A stretch of 64,000 nucleotides of DNA from [Mycobacterium] vasticus (GTDB lineage Bacteria; Actinomycetota; Actinomycetes; Mycobacteriales; Mycobacteriaceae). The DNA lies in contig NZ_CP084028.1 of assembly GCF_020181595.1 (NCBI RefSeq), positions 574,967 to 638,966 of the forward strand, given 5' to 3'. The position numbers and the translations under genes are program-made. Under the pieces are notes generated by a model. The model was given only the letters and a program-made list of their open reading frames with translations, was not told where the DNA came from and searched no databases. This document shows positions 15,347-26,100 of the stretch, one piece after another (position 1 is the stretch's first letter; each line of letters starts with the position of its first letter).

Positions 15347-16939
15347 ATGACCGAGATCTCCACCGAAGCAGGCCGCCGCAGAACCTTCGCGGTGATCAGC
15401 CACCCCGACGCCGGCAAGTCCACCTTGACCGAGGCGCTGGTGCTGCACGCCAAGGCCATCACCGAAGCCGGCGCCGTGCACGGCAAATCCGGCCGCCGGG
15501 CCACCGTGTCGGACTGGATGGAGATGGAGAAGGCCCGCGGCATCTCCATCACGTCGACGGCGTTGCAGTTCCCGTATCGGACCCCCAAGGGGCAGGACTG
15601 CGTCATCAACCTGCTCGACACCCCCGGCCACGCGGACTTCTCCGAAGACACCTACCGGGTGCTGACGGCCGTCGACTCCGCGATCATGCTGATCGACGCC
15701 GCCAAAGGCCTTGAGCCGCAGACCCTCAAACTGTTCCAGGTGTGCCGCCACCGCCGCATCCCGATCATCACGGTGATCAACAAGTGGGACCGGCCCGGCC
15801 GGCACGCGCTGGAATTGATGGACGAGATCCACACCCGGATCGGCCTGCGCCCCACCCCGCTGACCTGGCCGGTGGGTATCGCCGGCGACTTCAAGGGCGT
15901 ACTGGACCGCCGGTCGGGCAACTACATCCGCTTCACCCGCACCGCCGGCGGCGCCACCGCGGCACCCGAGGAACACATCAGTGCCGCTGACGCGCACGAC
16001 GCCGCCGGTGACGACTGGGACACCGCGGTCGAAGAATGCGAGCTGCTGAGCGCCGACGGCTCCGACTACGACCGTGAGGCGTTCCTGGACTGCACCGCCT
16101 CCCCGGTGCTGTTCACCTCCGCAGCGCTGAACTTCGGGGTGAACCAGCTGCTCGACGTGCTCACCGAACTGGCGCCGGCGCCCAGCGGCGCCCTCGACGT
16201 CGACGGTGTCCACCGCGACACCGACGCACCGTTCAGCGCGTTCGTGTTCAAGGTGCAGGCCGGCATGGACTCGGCCCACCGCGACCGGATCGCCTTCGCC
16301 CGGGTGTACTCGGGGAGCTTCGAGCGCGGCGACGTGCTCACCCACGCCGCCACCGGCAAGCCGTTCGTCACCAAATACGCGCAGTCGGTGTTCGGTCAGC
16401 AGCGCTCCACCCTGGACACCGCCTGGCCCGGCGATGTGATCGGTTTGGCCAACGCCGCCAGCCTGCGTCCCGGCGACACGCTGTATTGCGATGTGCCCGT
16501 GCAGTTCCCACCGATCCCCAGCTTTTCGCCTGAGCACTTCTCGGTGGCCCGCAACGTCGACCCGAGCAAGCACAAGCAATTCCGCCGTGGCATAGAGCAA
16601 TTGGACCAGGAGGGTGTGGTCCAGGTGCTGCGCTCGGACCGCCGGGGTGATCAGGCGCCGGTGCTGGCCGCCGTCGGCCCGATGCAGTTCGAGGTCGCCG
16701 CCCACCGGATGGCCACCGAGATCGGCGCCGCGATCACCCTGGAACCGTTGCCGTATCAGGTCGCCCGGATCGTCGAAGACGACGACGTCGACTTCGTCAG
16801 CAGGCAGTCGCTGGCCGAAGTCATGACCCGCACCGACGGGGTGCACCTGGTGCTGTTCGCCAACAGCTGGCGGTTGCAGGGTTTCCAGCGCGACAACCCC
16901 GACGTCAAGCTGCGGTCCCTGGTCGCCGCGGAGGGATAG
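15347..16939 (+). CDS. prfC: Peptide chain release factor 3 (RF3)
   Basis: A 530-residue translational GTPase. It has the P-loop SHPDAGKST (18-26), the switch II motif 'DTPGHADFSEDTYR', 'NKWDRPGR' (NKxD), and a C-terminal 'AVGPMQFEVAAHRM' segment typical of RF3. RF3 promotes GTP-dependent release of RF1/RF2 from the ribosome after termination. The start is ATG 15347. RF3 is not universal in mycobacteria; as far as I recall M. tuberculosis lacks it. The neighbours (an SDR and a NYN protein) are not functionally linked. Confidence 0.95.
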   Translation: MTEISTEAGRRRTFAVISHPDAGKSTLTEALVLHAKAITEAGAVHGKSGRRATVSDWMEMEKARGISITSTALQFPYRTPKGQDCVINLLDTPGHADFSEDTYRVLTAVDSAIMLIDAAKGLEPQTLKLFQVCRHRRIPIITVINKWDRPGRHALELMDEIHTRIGLRPTPLTWPVGIAGDFKGVLDRRSGNYIRFTRTAGGATAAPEEHISAADAHDAAGDDWDTAVEECELLSADGSDYDREAFLDCTASPVLFTSAALNFGVNQLLDVLTELAPAPSGALDVDGVHRDTDAPFSAFVFKVQAGMDSAHRDRIAFARVYSGSFERGDVLTHAATGKPFVTKYAQSVFGQQRSTLDTAWPGDVIGLANAASLRPGDTLYCDVPVQFPPIPSFSPEHFSVARNVDPSKHKQFRRGIEQLDQEGVVQVLRSDRRGDQAPVLAAVGPMQFEVAAHRMATEIGAAITLEPLPYQVARIVEDDDVDFVSRQSLAEVMTRTDGVHLVLFANSWRLQGFQRDNPDVKLRSLVAAEG

Positions 16940-16940
16940 C

Positions 16941-17780
16941 TCAGGTCCGCAACCGCACCAGGCGGGTCGTCGAACTCTCATCGAGCTCCACCAGATCGGT
17001 GTGCGACCGCAGGAAATCGCTGAACGACTTGAAGCCCAACGCTTTTTCGCTGAACGACGGGTCCATCCGCTTCATCTGCGCCTTGACCTGCGAGTTGTGC
17101 AGCCACTCGACGTCGTCCTTCTCCAGGCCGATCTGCAGGGCCCGGGTCAGCAGCCGGGTGGCGGCCTGCGGGTCAGGGGAGTCCTGCTCTTCGGGTTCGG
17201 CCTTGGCGTTGTGTTTCGCCGGGGCGACGGTCGGGACGCCGGGCAGTGCGTCGTAGCTGACGAAGTCGTCGCAGGCCGCGGCCAGTGCGCGGCTGGTGGA
17301 GCCGGCCACCCCGATCCCGACGACATAGCGGCCCAAGCGTTTACAGCGCTGCGCCAACGGAATGTAGTCGGAGTCGCCGGCGGCGATCACCACATGGGTC
17401 AGATCCGGCAGCCGGAACATGTCCTCGACCGCGTCGACCGCCAACCGGATGTCCGCGCCGTTCTTGCCGTAGGCCGCCGCCGGGAACAACTGCACCAGGT
17501 CGACCGCGCGCGCCACCAGTTGCTGGCGGTAGCCGGTGTTGACCTCGGCCGACCAGTCCGCGTAGGCGCGGGTGAGCACCAGCGTGCCGAACGACGACGC
17601 GAAGTCGATGATCGCGCCGACGTCGACGGTGGCTTTGGCCAGTTTCTCCGGCTGCTGATCGAGGCCCTTGGCCTTGTCCTTCTGAAAGGAGTTGCGGCCG
17701 TTGACCTGGTCGTAGCGGGAGATCACGATGTTGTCGAAGTCGAGGTAGACCGCGACCCGGGTGTTGCCGGAATCCGTCAT
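16941..17780 (-). CDS. NYN-domain protein with C-terminal OST-HTH/LOTUS-like region
   Basis: A 279-residue protein. The NYN (PIN-like) nuclease domain has conserved acidic sites in 'YLDFDNIVI' (12-20), 'GADIRLAVDAVEDM' and 'VVIAAGDSDYIPLA', the set expected for a Mg2+-dependent RNase. A linker rich in Ala/Glu/Pro leads to a C-terminal domain ('LEKDDVEWLHNSQVKAQMKR..PSFSEKALGFKSFSDFL'; described in pieces) that fits an OST-HTH/LOTUS RNA-binding fold. NYN plus LOTUS proteins are usually RNA-directed. The start is ATG 17780. Its 3' end lies 1 bp from the convergent prfC stop. Confidence 0.85.
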   Translation of the reverse strand: MTDSGNTRVAVYLDFDNIVISRYDQVNGRNSFQKDKAKGLDQQPEKLAKATVDVGAIIDFASSFGTLVLTRAYADWSAEVNTGYRQQLVARAVDLVQLFPAAAYGKNGADIRLAVDAVEDMFRLPDLTHVVIAAGDSDYIPLAQRCKRLGRYVVGIGVAGSTSRALAAACDDFVSYDALPGVPTVAPAKHNAKAEPEEQDSPDPQAATRLLTRALQIGLEKDDVEWLHNSQVKAQMKRMDPSFSEKALGFKSFSDFLRSHTDLVELDESSTTRLVRLRT

Positions 17781-17806
17781 GGACCCAGTGTGGCGCACCG
17801 GAGGGG

Positions 17807-18112
17807 TCAGTGCCGGTACCACCGCGGGATCAGTTCCGGGTCCGGCAGCTCGTAGTGCCCGAAGAACCCGCGCGGATCGCCGCGCAGCACCATGGCGTTC
17901 TCCAAATCGGCGCGCTGCCGCAGCGCGTCGAGCCGGGCGTGCTCCGCGTCCCGCGCCTGCAGCCACCGCTGAATGACCCACCCGATGAGCCAGCCGACAC
18001 CGAAGATCACCAGGCAGGCCAGGATGACCCACCGCAGCCACCACAACACCGCGACGAACACCAGCAGGGCGAAGCCTGCGAGGTCGTTGTCCGGCTTCTT
18101 GCGATTGCTCAT
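17807..18112 (-). CDS. Small membrane protein, 101 aa
   Basis: It starts at ATG 18112 (MSNRKKPDNDLAGFALL). There are two adjoining hydrophobic segments at about residues 12-50 ('FALLVFVAVLWWLRW' and 'ILACLVIFGVGWLIGWVI'). A cytoplasmic helical tail follows ('ARDAEHARLDALRQRADLENAM') and ends 'PDPELIPRWYRH'. No known domain. The gene lies between the recD end (40 bp) and the NYN gene (26 bp) on the same strand and may be a tail member of the recCBD transcript. Confidence 0.75.
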   Translation of the reverse strand: MSNRKKPDNDLAGFALLVFVAVLWWLRWVILACLVIFGVGWLIGWVIQRWLQARDAEHARLDALRQRADLENAMVLRGDPRGFFGHYELPDPELIPRWYRH

Positions 18113-18151
18113 GCTCGTCACGCTAAACCGGGGGTGTGACAAGCAGGCGCG

Positions 18152-19900
18152 TCACGCCTCCCGCAGCCGCAACGCCAGCCCGGACGCCCGCACCACCCGC
18201 CGATCCAGCGCCGCGCGCACCGAGGCCTCCGACCCCACCACCCGCACCTTCGTCTTGGCCCGGGTCACCGCGGTGTAGAACAGCTCCCGGGTCAGCAGCC
18301 GCGACTCGACCGGCGGCATCAGCACCGTCACCTCATCGGCCTGGCTGCCCTGGCTTTTGTGGATCGTCATCGCATACATGGTCTCGACCTCTCCGAGCCG
18401 GCTGGTGGAGAACTCCAGCGGCCCCGACGCCGCCGCGATCACCGCCCGCAGACCCTGCTCGCCGACCACCACCGCCCCGGTGTCGCCGTTGCGCACCCCG
18501 AGCCCGTAGTCGTTGGCGGTCACCAGCAGCGGCCGCCCGGCATACCACTCCGACCACTGCGAGTCGCCGGTCTGCTCGGTCACCCACCGGCGGATCTGCT
18601 GATTCCAGTGCCGCACCCCGTGCAGGCCCTCGCGGTGCGCGCACAGCAGCCGGTGCTCATCGAGGGATGCCAACGCCACCTCGGCATTGCCCAGCAGCGC
18701 GGCCTGACGCACCGCCAACGCGTGCGGCACCACCAGGGCGCACAACTGCTGCGCCACCTCGGCCGGATGCTCGGAGTCGATCCACTCCACATGCTCGCCG
18801 CCGGCGGCCAGCAGTGCGATCGCGGCGTCGGCGTCACCGTCGCGGATCGCCACGGCCAGCGCGCCGATCGACTCACCGAACCGGTGCGACGTCCGCAGCG
18901 TCGCCACCCGGGTGTCCGGGCGGGCCGCGAGTCCCTCCACCAGATCGGCCAGCACCGCACCGGCCTCCACCGACGCCAACTGGTCGGCGTCACCCACCAG
19001 GATCAGCCGGGCATCCGGGCGCATCGACTCCAGCAGCCGGGCCATCAGCGTCAGCGACACCATGGACGTCTCATCGACGACGATCACGTCATGCGGCAGC
19101 CGGTCGGCCCGGCCGTGACGGAACCGCACCGAACTGTCCGGGCGCGAACCCAGCAGCGAATGCAACGTGGTGGCGCCCAACCCGGCGAGCCGAGTCTGAT
19201 CCACCGGCTCCAGCGCGGCGACCTCCGCGGCGACCGCTTCGGTCAACCGGGCCGCTGCCTTGCCGGTCGGGGCGGCCAGCGCTATCCGCAACCGCGATGC
19301 CCCCGACAGTTCGGCGTGCTCGGCCAGCAGCGCCAGCAGTCGCGCGATCGTGGTGGTCTTGCCGGTGCCCGGCCCGCCGGTGAGCACCGTAACCGGCTGC
19401 GACAGAGCGATTTCCGCTGCCGCCCGCTGCTCATCGAACTCGCCCGGCGGGAAGAGTCGCTCGAAGGCGGGCAACTGCGTCGGTGCCGTCGCGGGCGCCG
19501 AGAGCGCCAGCAGGTCGGCGCAGACCTGCTCCTCCTCACGCCAATACCGGTCGAGGTAGAGCAGTCGACCGGCCGGGGTTTCGTAGAGCCGCAGCACCTG
19601 CTCGGCCACCAGCCGGCTGTCCCGCACCGCGGCCAGCCAGGCCTGCGGCTCCGGCCAGGACAGGACGGTGTCGGCGTCAATCTCGGTCACCGACGACAGA
19701 TCCAGACACACCGACCCGTGCCGCAGCGCACGCACCGTCAGCGCCAACGCCAAAACGACGGTCTCGTCCGGTTCGCCGGCTAACTCGCTGATCCGTTGGG
19801 CGGCATGCACGTCGGCGGCATCGAGCACGCCGGCCTGGTTGAAGTCCCGCAACAGTCCGGTGGCACGAGCCGCCACCCGCCACTCCAGCATCTCGCTCAT
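18152..19900 (-). CDS. recD: Exodeoxyribonuclease V alpha subunit RecD
   Basis: A 582-residue SF1 helicase subunit that moves 5'-3' in the RecBCD complex, which processes double-strand breaks. The Walker A motif GGPGTGKTTTIARLLALL lies near residue 180, the Walker B-like 'VVDETSMVS' near 270, 'LVGDADQLASV' follows, and the C-terminal helicase motifs 'TIHKSQGSQADEV' and 'FYTAVTRAKTKV' are present. The start ATG 19900 overlaps the recB stop by 4 bp (ATGA), showing translational coupling in the recC-recB-recD order known from M. tuberculosis. Confidence 0.95.
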   Translation of the reverse strand: MSEMLEWRVAARATGLLRDFNQAGVLDAADVHAAQRISELAGEPDETVVLALALTVRALRHGSVCLDLSSVTEIDADTVLSWPEPQAWLAAVRDSRLVAEQVLRLYETPAGRLLYLDRYWREEEQVCADLLALSAPATAPTQLPAFERLFPPGEFDEQRAAAEIALSQPVTVLTGGPGTGKTTTIARLLALLAEHAELSGASRLRIALAAPTGKAAARLTEAVAAEVAALEPVDQTRLAGLGATTLHSLLGSRPDSSVRFRHGRADRLPHDVIVVDETSMVSLTLMARLLESMRPDARLILVGDADQLASVEAGAVLADLVEGLAARPDTRVATLRTSHRFGESIGALAVAIRDGDADAAIALLAAGGEHVEWIDSEHPAEVAQQLCALVVPHALAVRQAALLGNAEVALASLDEHRLLCAHREGLHGVRHWNQQIRRWVTEQTGDSQWSEWYAGRPLLVTANDYGLGVRNGDTGAVVVGEQGLRAVIAAASGPLEFSTSRLGEVETMYAMTIHKSQGSQADEVTVLMPPVESRLLTRELFYTAVTRAKTKVRVVGSEASVRAALDRRVVRASGLALRLREA

Positions 19901-22900
19901 GCGGCCCGCCTCGCGTGCAACAGATCCGACAACGCCACCACCAGCGACGTCGGCGGCCGCCAGTCGAACACCCCGGCCCGATGCCCGTCGAGCACCGGGG
20001 TGTCCGGCCCGCACATGCCGCGCACGAACAGATACAACACCCCGCCCAGATGCGTGTCGGGATCGTAGCCGGGTAGCCGCCACCGCAGAAACCGATGCAG
20101 CACAGCTGTATACAGCAGCGCCTGCAGCGGGTAGTCCGAATGCAGCATCGCGGCGGTGAGCCGGTCGAAGCCGTAGTCGGCGGCGGTGTCACCGAGCCGG
20201 TTGGTCTTGTAGTCCACCACCAGGAAACGCTGCTCGGGCAGCCGCAACACCACGTCGATAGACCCGGACAGGTAGCCGCGCAACGGCTGATCGCCCAGCG
20301 CCTCGCCGGCCAGCCGATCGGCATACGGTGCGAACGGGTCACCGGCGGGCAGGTGCTCGCGCAGCAGCGTCCCGACCTCGGCCAGCCGCACCTCCGGTGT
20401 CACACCGCGAACATCGCCACCGGCGAGGGGAATCTCGAAATCCAGCTCCCGCAACCGGTCCCGGATGCCGATGTCGCGCAACGTCAGCTCACCGGCCAGC
20501 GGCCCAAGCGGGGTGTCGTGCATGGGCACCAGGGCGGCGGCCAGCTCGTCGGGCGGCGCGTCGACCGCCCACCAGGCGGCATGCCGACGCACCTGGGCCT
20601 CCAATTCGGCGGGCAGGTCGACGGCCAGCGGATCGGCGGTCTCCAGCACGGCGTGCACCAGCGAGCCGAACGCCGCACCCGCCGGCAGCGCGGCCATCGA
20701 CGAGATCAGGCCGGTCCCCTCCGGCGGTGACTCCACCGCTACCGGCACATCGTCGGCCTCGTCATCGCGGGCGGCCAGCTCCGGTTCGCTGTGCACCCCG
20801 GACGCTCCGCCTGCCTGGCTTTCTGCGGCGTGCCGGATCAGCCCGGAATAGGAGGTGCGCCGCCACCCGGTGTCGATGCGACGGTGGAAGTGTCTCGCGT
20901 GCAGATCATCCGGCGGCGCCGTCGGCGTGACCGGGGCCAGCGGGGCGATCACTGACTCCTCGATGACCAGACCGCCGGCGTCCTCCCATGCCCGGAAATG
21001 GGACAGGGCTTCGTCATCGGCCGGCCTGGGTTCGCAGACGTCCGGCACCGCGGCCTGACCACGCGAGCGGCCCCGCAGCAGCCGGGACAGCACTCCGGTG
21101 GGCTCGTTGTGGGCCGGCGCCCACCACGCCACCACCTGGGACTGCGCCCGGGTGAGCGCGACATAGGCGAGCCGCGTGTCGTTTCGGGCGGATTCGGCCG
21201 CGCTGAGCCGTTTCGCCGCAGGGTGATCCGGGCTTGTCCGGTCGCCGACATTCCGGCAGCGCACGCCGCCCTCCTGATAGAGCGGTATCTCCTCCTCGAA
21301 GATGTAGCGGTTGAACGCGAACGGCAGATAGACGATCGGGAACTGAAGGCCCTTGGCGCCCCACACCGTCAGGATCTGCACGGCCGCGGAATCGGAGTCC
21401 AGGCGCCGATTGTGCTGCCCGCTCTTGTCGGCGCACTGCCCGCGCAGCCAATCCCGCAGCGCGGGAAGACCCAGCCGGTCACGGTGTGCGGCCTCGTGCA
21501 GTAGCTGCGCCACGTGCGCCAGATCGGTGATGGTGCGTTCGCCGCCGTGCTCGCCGAGTAGCCGGCGCTTCAGGCCGGCCAGCTGCGCCGCCTCGAACAC
21601 CGCCGCCGGTCCGTGCAGCCGCAGCTCATCAGCCCAGTCCCGCAACGTCGAGGCGACGGTGTCGGTCAGTGCGTCACCGCCGTCGGCCAGCTGCGCGGCG
21701 GTGTTGCCGAAGAAAGCCGTGGCCGCCGCCGCCCGCACCAACCCGGCTCGATGAGTCGCGTCGAACGCCTCCAGCAGACACAGCCAGTCGGCCGCCGCGG
21801 CTGAGGCGAACACATCGGCATCGCCGGTGAACACCGCGGGAATCCCGGCCCGCTGCAAGGCATTCTGGCAGAGGCCGGCGTCCCTGCCGTTCTCGACGAT
21901 CACCGCCACGTTGCCGGGGGTGATCAGCTCCCCGTCGAACTTGGCCTCGGCGTCGAACAGGGCGGCGATGTCGGCGGCCATGTCGGCGGGGATGTGCTCG
22001 CGGAGCGTGTCGATGCCTATGACGCGGTCGGGGCCGACGCCGAACGCGGCGCGGCGGGCCACCCGCAGCCGGAACGGGGCGGTGCTGGGTGCGTCGGTGA
22101 GCCGGTCCGCGCCGACCGCGGCCGCGACGTCGTGGACAACGATCTGCGGATCACCCAGTGCCGCACCGCCCATCAACGTCTGCAGCGCGGTGACCAGCGC
22201 GGGGTCGCTGCGCCAGTTCATCGCCAGCGTGCGCTGCTGCCCGGCGGTGCCCGCAGCCTTCAGGTAAGTGTGGATGTCCCCGCCGCGGAACCCGTAGATC
22301 GCCTGCTTGGGGTCGCCGATCAGCACGACCGCCGAATGCCCGACGAAGCCGCGTTCGATCACCTGCCACTGGATCGGGTCGGTGTCCTGGAACTCGTCGA
22401 CCATCACGATCGGCCAGCGATGGCGCATCCGGGCGCGGGCCGGGGAGTCCTCCGGTTCGAGGGCATCAGCCAAGCGGCGCAACAGGTCGTCGTAGCCCAA
22501 CACCCCCAGCCGGAGCTTGCGCAGTTCCAGCTCCGCCGACACCGCCTTGACGAACCGCAGCCGCACCTCGGTCACCGAACCGGGCTCGGCGTCCTGCGGG
22601 CGCAGCTGGGCATACGGGTCGGAGATCACCACCCGAGCCAGTTTCAGCGCGTCGGGGTAGCTCAGTGCCACCTCGTCGCGCTGCGAGCCGAACTGCGCGA
22701 GGTACAGGTCGTCGACGACGCGCACCAGCAGATCATCGAGGCTTTCCACCAGCTCGACGCCGGCGCTGGTGTCACCGGCGATGCCCAGTGATTTCAGCAC
22801 CAGATTGCAGAACTGGTGGGTGGTGGCGATGGTCGCGGCGTCGAACCCGGCCAGCGCGTCACGCAACCGGCGACGACGCAGCTCCCGTTCCTCGGCGCTT

Positions 22901-23184
22901 CCGCGCAGCAGGTGTGCGACAAGCTCATTGGGCTCGGTGGTGGCGGTGTCGTCGAGGGCGGCCACGGTCTCCACGATCTGGCGCCGGACCCGGTCGCGCA
23001 GCTCTCGGGTGGCCGCGCGGCTGAAGGTGATCAGCAGCATCTCGTCGAGGGTGGCGTGCCCCTCGGCCAGATAGCGGGTCACCAGCCCGGCCAGCGTGAA
23101 CGTCTTGCCGGTGCCGGCACTGGCCTCCAGCACCGTGGTGGTGCCGCGTTCGGGCAGCGGACCCAGCAGGTCGAAGGGTTCCAT
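19897..23184 (-). CDS. recB: Exodeoxyribonuclease V beta subunit RecB
   Basis: A 1095-residue UvrD-family helicase-nuclease. It has the N-terminal Walker A 'EASAGTGKTFTLAGL' (about 20-34), 'LLITFSRAATRELR' (motif Ia), 'VMVDEFQDTDPIQW' (Walker B), 'IGDPKQAIYGFRGG' (motif III), and 'YVALTRAQSQVV' (motif VI). The C-terminal RecB nuclease domain carries 'FLVVDYKTNRLGD' (catalytic D..K), so the nuclease should be active. Length is normal for the family. ATG 23184 overlaps the recC stop by one base (TGATG). With RecC and RecD it degrades and processes DNA ends. Confidence 0.95.
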   Translation of the reverse strand: MEPFDLLGPLPERGTTTVLEASAGTGKTFTLAGLVTRYLAEGHATLDEMLLITFSRAATRELRDRVRRQIVETVAALDDTATTEPNELVAHLLRGSAEERELRRRRLRDALAGFDAATIATTHQFCNLVLKSLGIAGDTSAGVELVESLDDLLVRVVDDLYLAQFGSQRDEVALSYPDALKLARVVISDPYAQLRPQDAEPGSVTEVRLRFVKAVSAELELRKLRLGVLGYDDLLRRLADALEPEDSPARARMRHRWPIVMVDEFQDTDPIQWQVIERGFVGHSAVVLIGDPKQAIYGFRGGDIHTYLKAAGTAGQQRTLAMNWRSDPALVTALQTLMGGAALGDPQIVVHDVAAAVGADRLTDAPSTAPFRLRVARRAAFGVGPDRVIGIDTLREHIPADMAADIAALFDAEAKFDGELITPGNVAVIVENGRDAGLCQNALQRAGIPAVFTGDADVFASAAAADWLCLLEAFDATHRAGLVRAAAATAFFGNTAAQLADGGDALTDTVASTLRDWADELRLHGPAAVFEAAQLAGLKRRLLGEHGGERTITDLAHVAQLLHEAAHRDRLGLPALRDWLRGQCADKSGQHNRRLDSDSAAVQILTVWGAKGLQFPIVYLPFAFNRYIFEEEIPLYQEGGVRCRNVGDRTSPDHPAAKRLSAAESARNDTRLAYVALTRAQSQVVAWWAPAHNEPTGVLSRLLRGRSRGQAAVPDVCEPRPADDEALSHFRAWEDAGGLVIEESVIAPLAPVTPTAPPDDLHARHFHRRIDTGWRRTSYSGLIRHAAESQAGGASGVHSEPELAARDDEADDVPVAVESPPEGTGLISSMAALPAGAAFGSLVHAVLETADPLAVDLPAELEAQVRRHAAWWAVDAPPDELAAALVPMHDTPLGPLAGELTLRDIGIRDRLRELDFEIPLAGGDVRGVTPEVRLAEVGTLLREHLPAGDPFAPYADRLAGEALGDQPLRGYLSGSIDVVLRLPEQRFLVVDYKTNRLGDTAADYGFDRLTAAMLHSDYPLQALLYTAVLHRFLRWRLPGYDPDTHLGGVLYLFVRGMCGPDTPVLDGHRAGVFDWRPPTSLVVALSDLLHARRAA

Positions 23185-26100
23185 CAGCGTGCCGACCGTT
23201 CCGCGCGCAGCAGCGGCAGCCACAGCCGGGCCGCCAGCGCGCCTAGTCGGGTGTCCTCGCCGTCGATCTCCTCGCCGGGACGCGGCGGACCCAGCAGAAC
23301 CTGCAACGGTGCGTGCGGGCCCCAGACCCGGACGTTGGCTTTGTCGGTGACCTCGGCATCGTAGAACTTCGAGGTCCATTTCTTGGAGGCGCTGAAAACC
23401 GGGTCCCGGCCACGTTGCCGGGCCTCGGCCCACGCAAACGATGTCCTGATCGGCAGCGGCAGCGGCTCGAGGCGCCCGATGTCGTAGAGCCACACCAGCC
23501 TTCGAAGTGCCTCAGCCGGCTGCTGCGGTGCTGCGAACAGCCGTTGCAGAACGCGCTCGCCGCCCGGGTCGCGGCCGATGCAGCGAGCGGTCCACTCGAC
23601 GCCCGGATGCTGGGTGGCCAGCGCCAACAGGGGAATCCAGGACTCGAGTAGGTGTTTGTCCCGCAGCTTGGAATAGTTCACCGACACCGTGGACGTGCCA
23701 AACACTCCGGTGACGGTGCCGGTCAGCCGGCGGCCACCGCCGATATCGAGGTCGATGTCGTAAGCCTTCGGATCACCGGCCCGATGCTCACCGGTGGCCG
23801 CGGCCAGCAGCGCCACCCGGTCCCGAATCTGTTTGGCCGCACGCCAACCCAGCTGGCCCGGAGGCAGGCTGCCGCGCCGCCACTCGGCGCCGATGGCGTC
23901 GGCAGGGTCGGCGCCGAGCAGGACGTCGTTCAACATGCGTTCGCCGATCGCCCATTCGGTGAGCCCGCCGATGTCGATGGGCATGGCTTCTTCGACCTCG
24001 TCGACTTCCCACGGCAGCGTGAAGTTCAGGGCGGTGAAGAACCCTTTGACCGGGTCCTTGAAGAACTTCAGCAGGTCGGTGAGGGTGACATCCCCGGCCG
24101 GCGGTGCAAGCAGGGGCGCATCGATGAATTCCCGTGCCGCGCAGCGGTGTCCGGCGGCGGTCCGGGCGGCCATCGGCACGGTCGGGTCGAAGGTGAAGGG
24201 CTGCCCGGGGATCAGCTTGCCCGGTTCGACGTTATTGATGTCGAACGGCTGCAGCGGGTGTTCGACGACGATCCGCTCGCGCAGCGGCGCATCGGTGGTC
24301 GCATCCAGTGCGTCGAGCAGTTCGGCAAGCGGGACCGCGGGCGGACGGGGGTGCCCGGAGTGCTCGTCGGCGCCGGTGTAGGTGATCACCAGCTGCTCGG
24401 TGGCCGCGGTGATGGCGTCGAGCAGCAATTGCCGGTCCTCGGAACGGATGTCGCGTTCCCCGGTCATCGGGTGGCGTGCCAGCACATCGTCGCCGTCGGG
24501 CAGGTCCAGGCGGGGGAACACCCCGTCGTCGACGCCGAGCAGGCACACCACCCGGTGCGGCACCGACCGCATCGGCACCATGGTGCACACCGTCAGCGTT
24601 CCGGTGCGGAAGTTGGCTCGGGTGGGCCGGCCGGCCAGGTGCCCGGACAGCAGCACCCGGACATCGGGGAGACGCAACTCTGTGTCGCCGCGGGCTGCCG
24701 CCCCGTCGAGCACCTGGGTCAGCTCGCGCTGCAGATGCGCGCTCTGCCAGGCTTCGCCGCCGCTGTCGGCCAGGGCGGCGACCCCGTCGCGCAGCGTGGT
24801 GATCCACTCGCTCAGGCCGCGGGTGCCGTCGAGCTGCTCGACCGCCGACTGCAACCGGGTGACGAACTCGGCCAGTTTCCCGGCCAGCTCCACCTGGCTG
24901 CTGCCGACGTCGTCCAGCGGCAGCGCGGTGTCCAGCCAGGCATGCGAATCATCGGACATCGCAACACCGGTCAGGATGCGGTCCAGCCCGAACCGCCAGG
25001 TGTTGTGCACGATCTTGCCCAGACCGTAGCGCTCGCGGGTGTGCGGATCGAAGCCCCACCGGATGTTGGCGGTGCGCACCCAGGTGGTGATCTGGGTCAG
25101 GTCGTCCTCGGTGAAACCGAACCGCGCGCGCACAGGCTCGGTGTGGGCGAGGTTGAGCACGGCGGTGGCGGTGGCCCGGCTGCCGGCGATCTCCAGCAGT
25201 TCGGCGGCCACCGCCAGCAGCGGATTGGTCTGGGTCAGGGCTCGGTCGGCGAGCTGGACCCGCAGCCGGTGCGCGGGATGGGTGTTACCGGCCAGCTCAC
25301 CCAGCCCGAAGTCGGCGACGATCAGCGGCGCATAGGTCTCGATGTCGGGGCACATCACCACGATGTCGCGCGGCTCCAGCGTCGGGTCGTCATGCAGCAG
25401 CCCGAGCAGCACTTCCCGCAACACGTCGACCTGACGGGCCGGGCTGTGGCAGCTGTGCACCTGCACCGAGCGGTCGGCGGCAGCCGCGGTGCGGCCATCG
25501 GGGCGCACACTGTTGGCGCTCAGATCAGACTGCAGCCAGCCCAGAATGGTCTCGGGATATGTTGCGGTACGCAGGTATTCATCGGTGTCGGGTGACGCAG
25601 GAAGTCCGCGTTGCAGCTCACGCAGATCACGACCCAAGGTCTCCAACAGCGGATGGTGTGCGCTGTGCCGGGACTGGTCCTCGGCCCGCGGAATGGTGCC
25701 GTGCACACCGCTCAACTCCTGCCACAGCGCGTCGGAGGGGTGCGGCAGCCACAGGTGCAGGTCGTGGTGGGTGGCCAGGGCGTCCAGCAGCTCGATGTCG
25801 GTGCCGGCCAGCCGAGTGTGCCCGAACAGGCTCAGCCGCGCCGGCAGCGTCTCGCATGCCGCGCCACGTAGCCGGGCGACGGTGTCACGGTGGCGTATCT
25901 GCGGGGGATCCATGTCGACGGCCGCCACCAGCGCCCGCCACAGCGGCGGCTGCCAAGCCAGATCCTCATGCAGGTCACCGGGATCACCGGCACTCCAGTC
26001 CACCAGCAGCTGCGGCCGTTGTCGGGAGTAGGAGGCGAACAACCCGGCCAGCCGCCGGGCCACCGCGTAGCGCCGGCCGCGGCGCAGCTCACCCTCGGGG

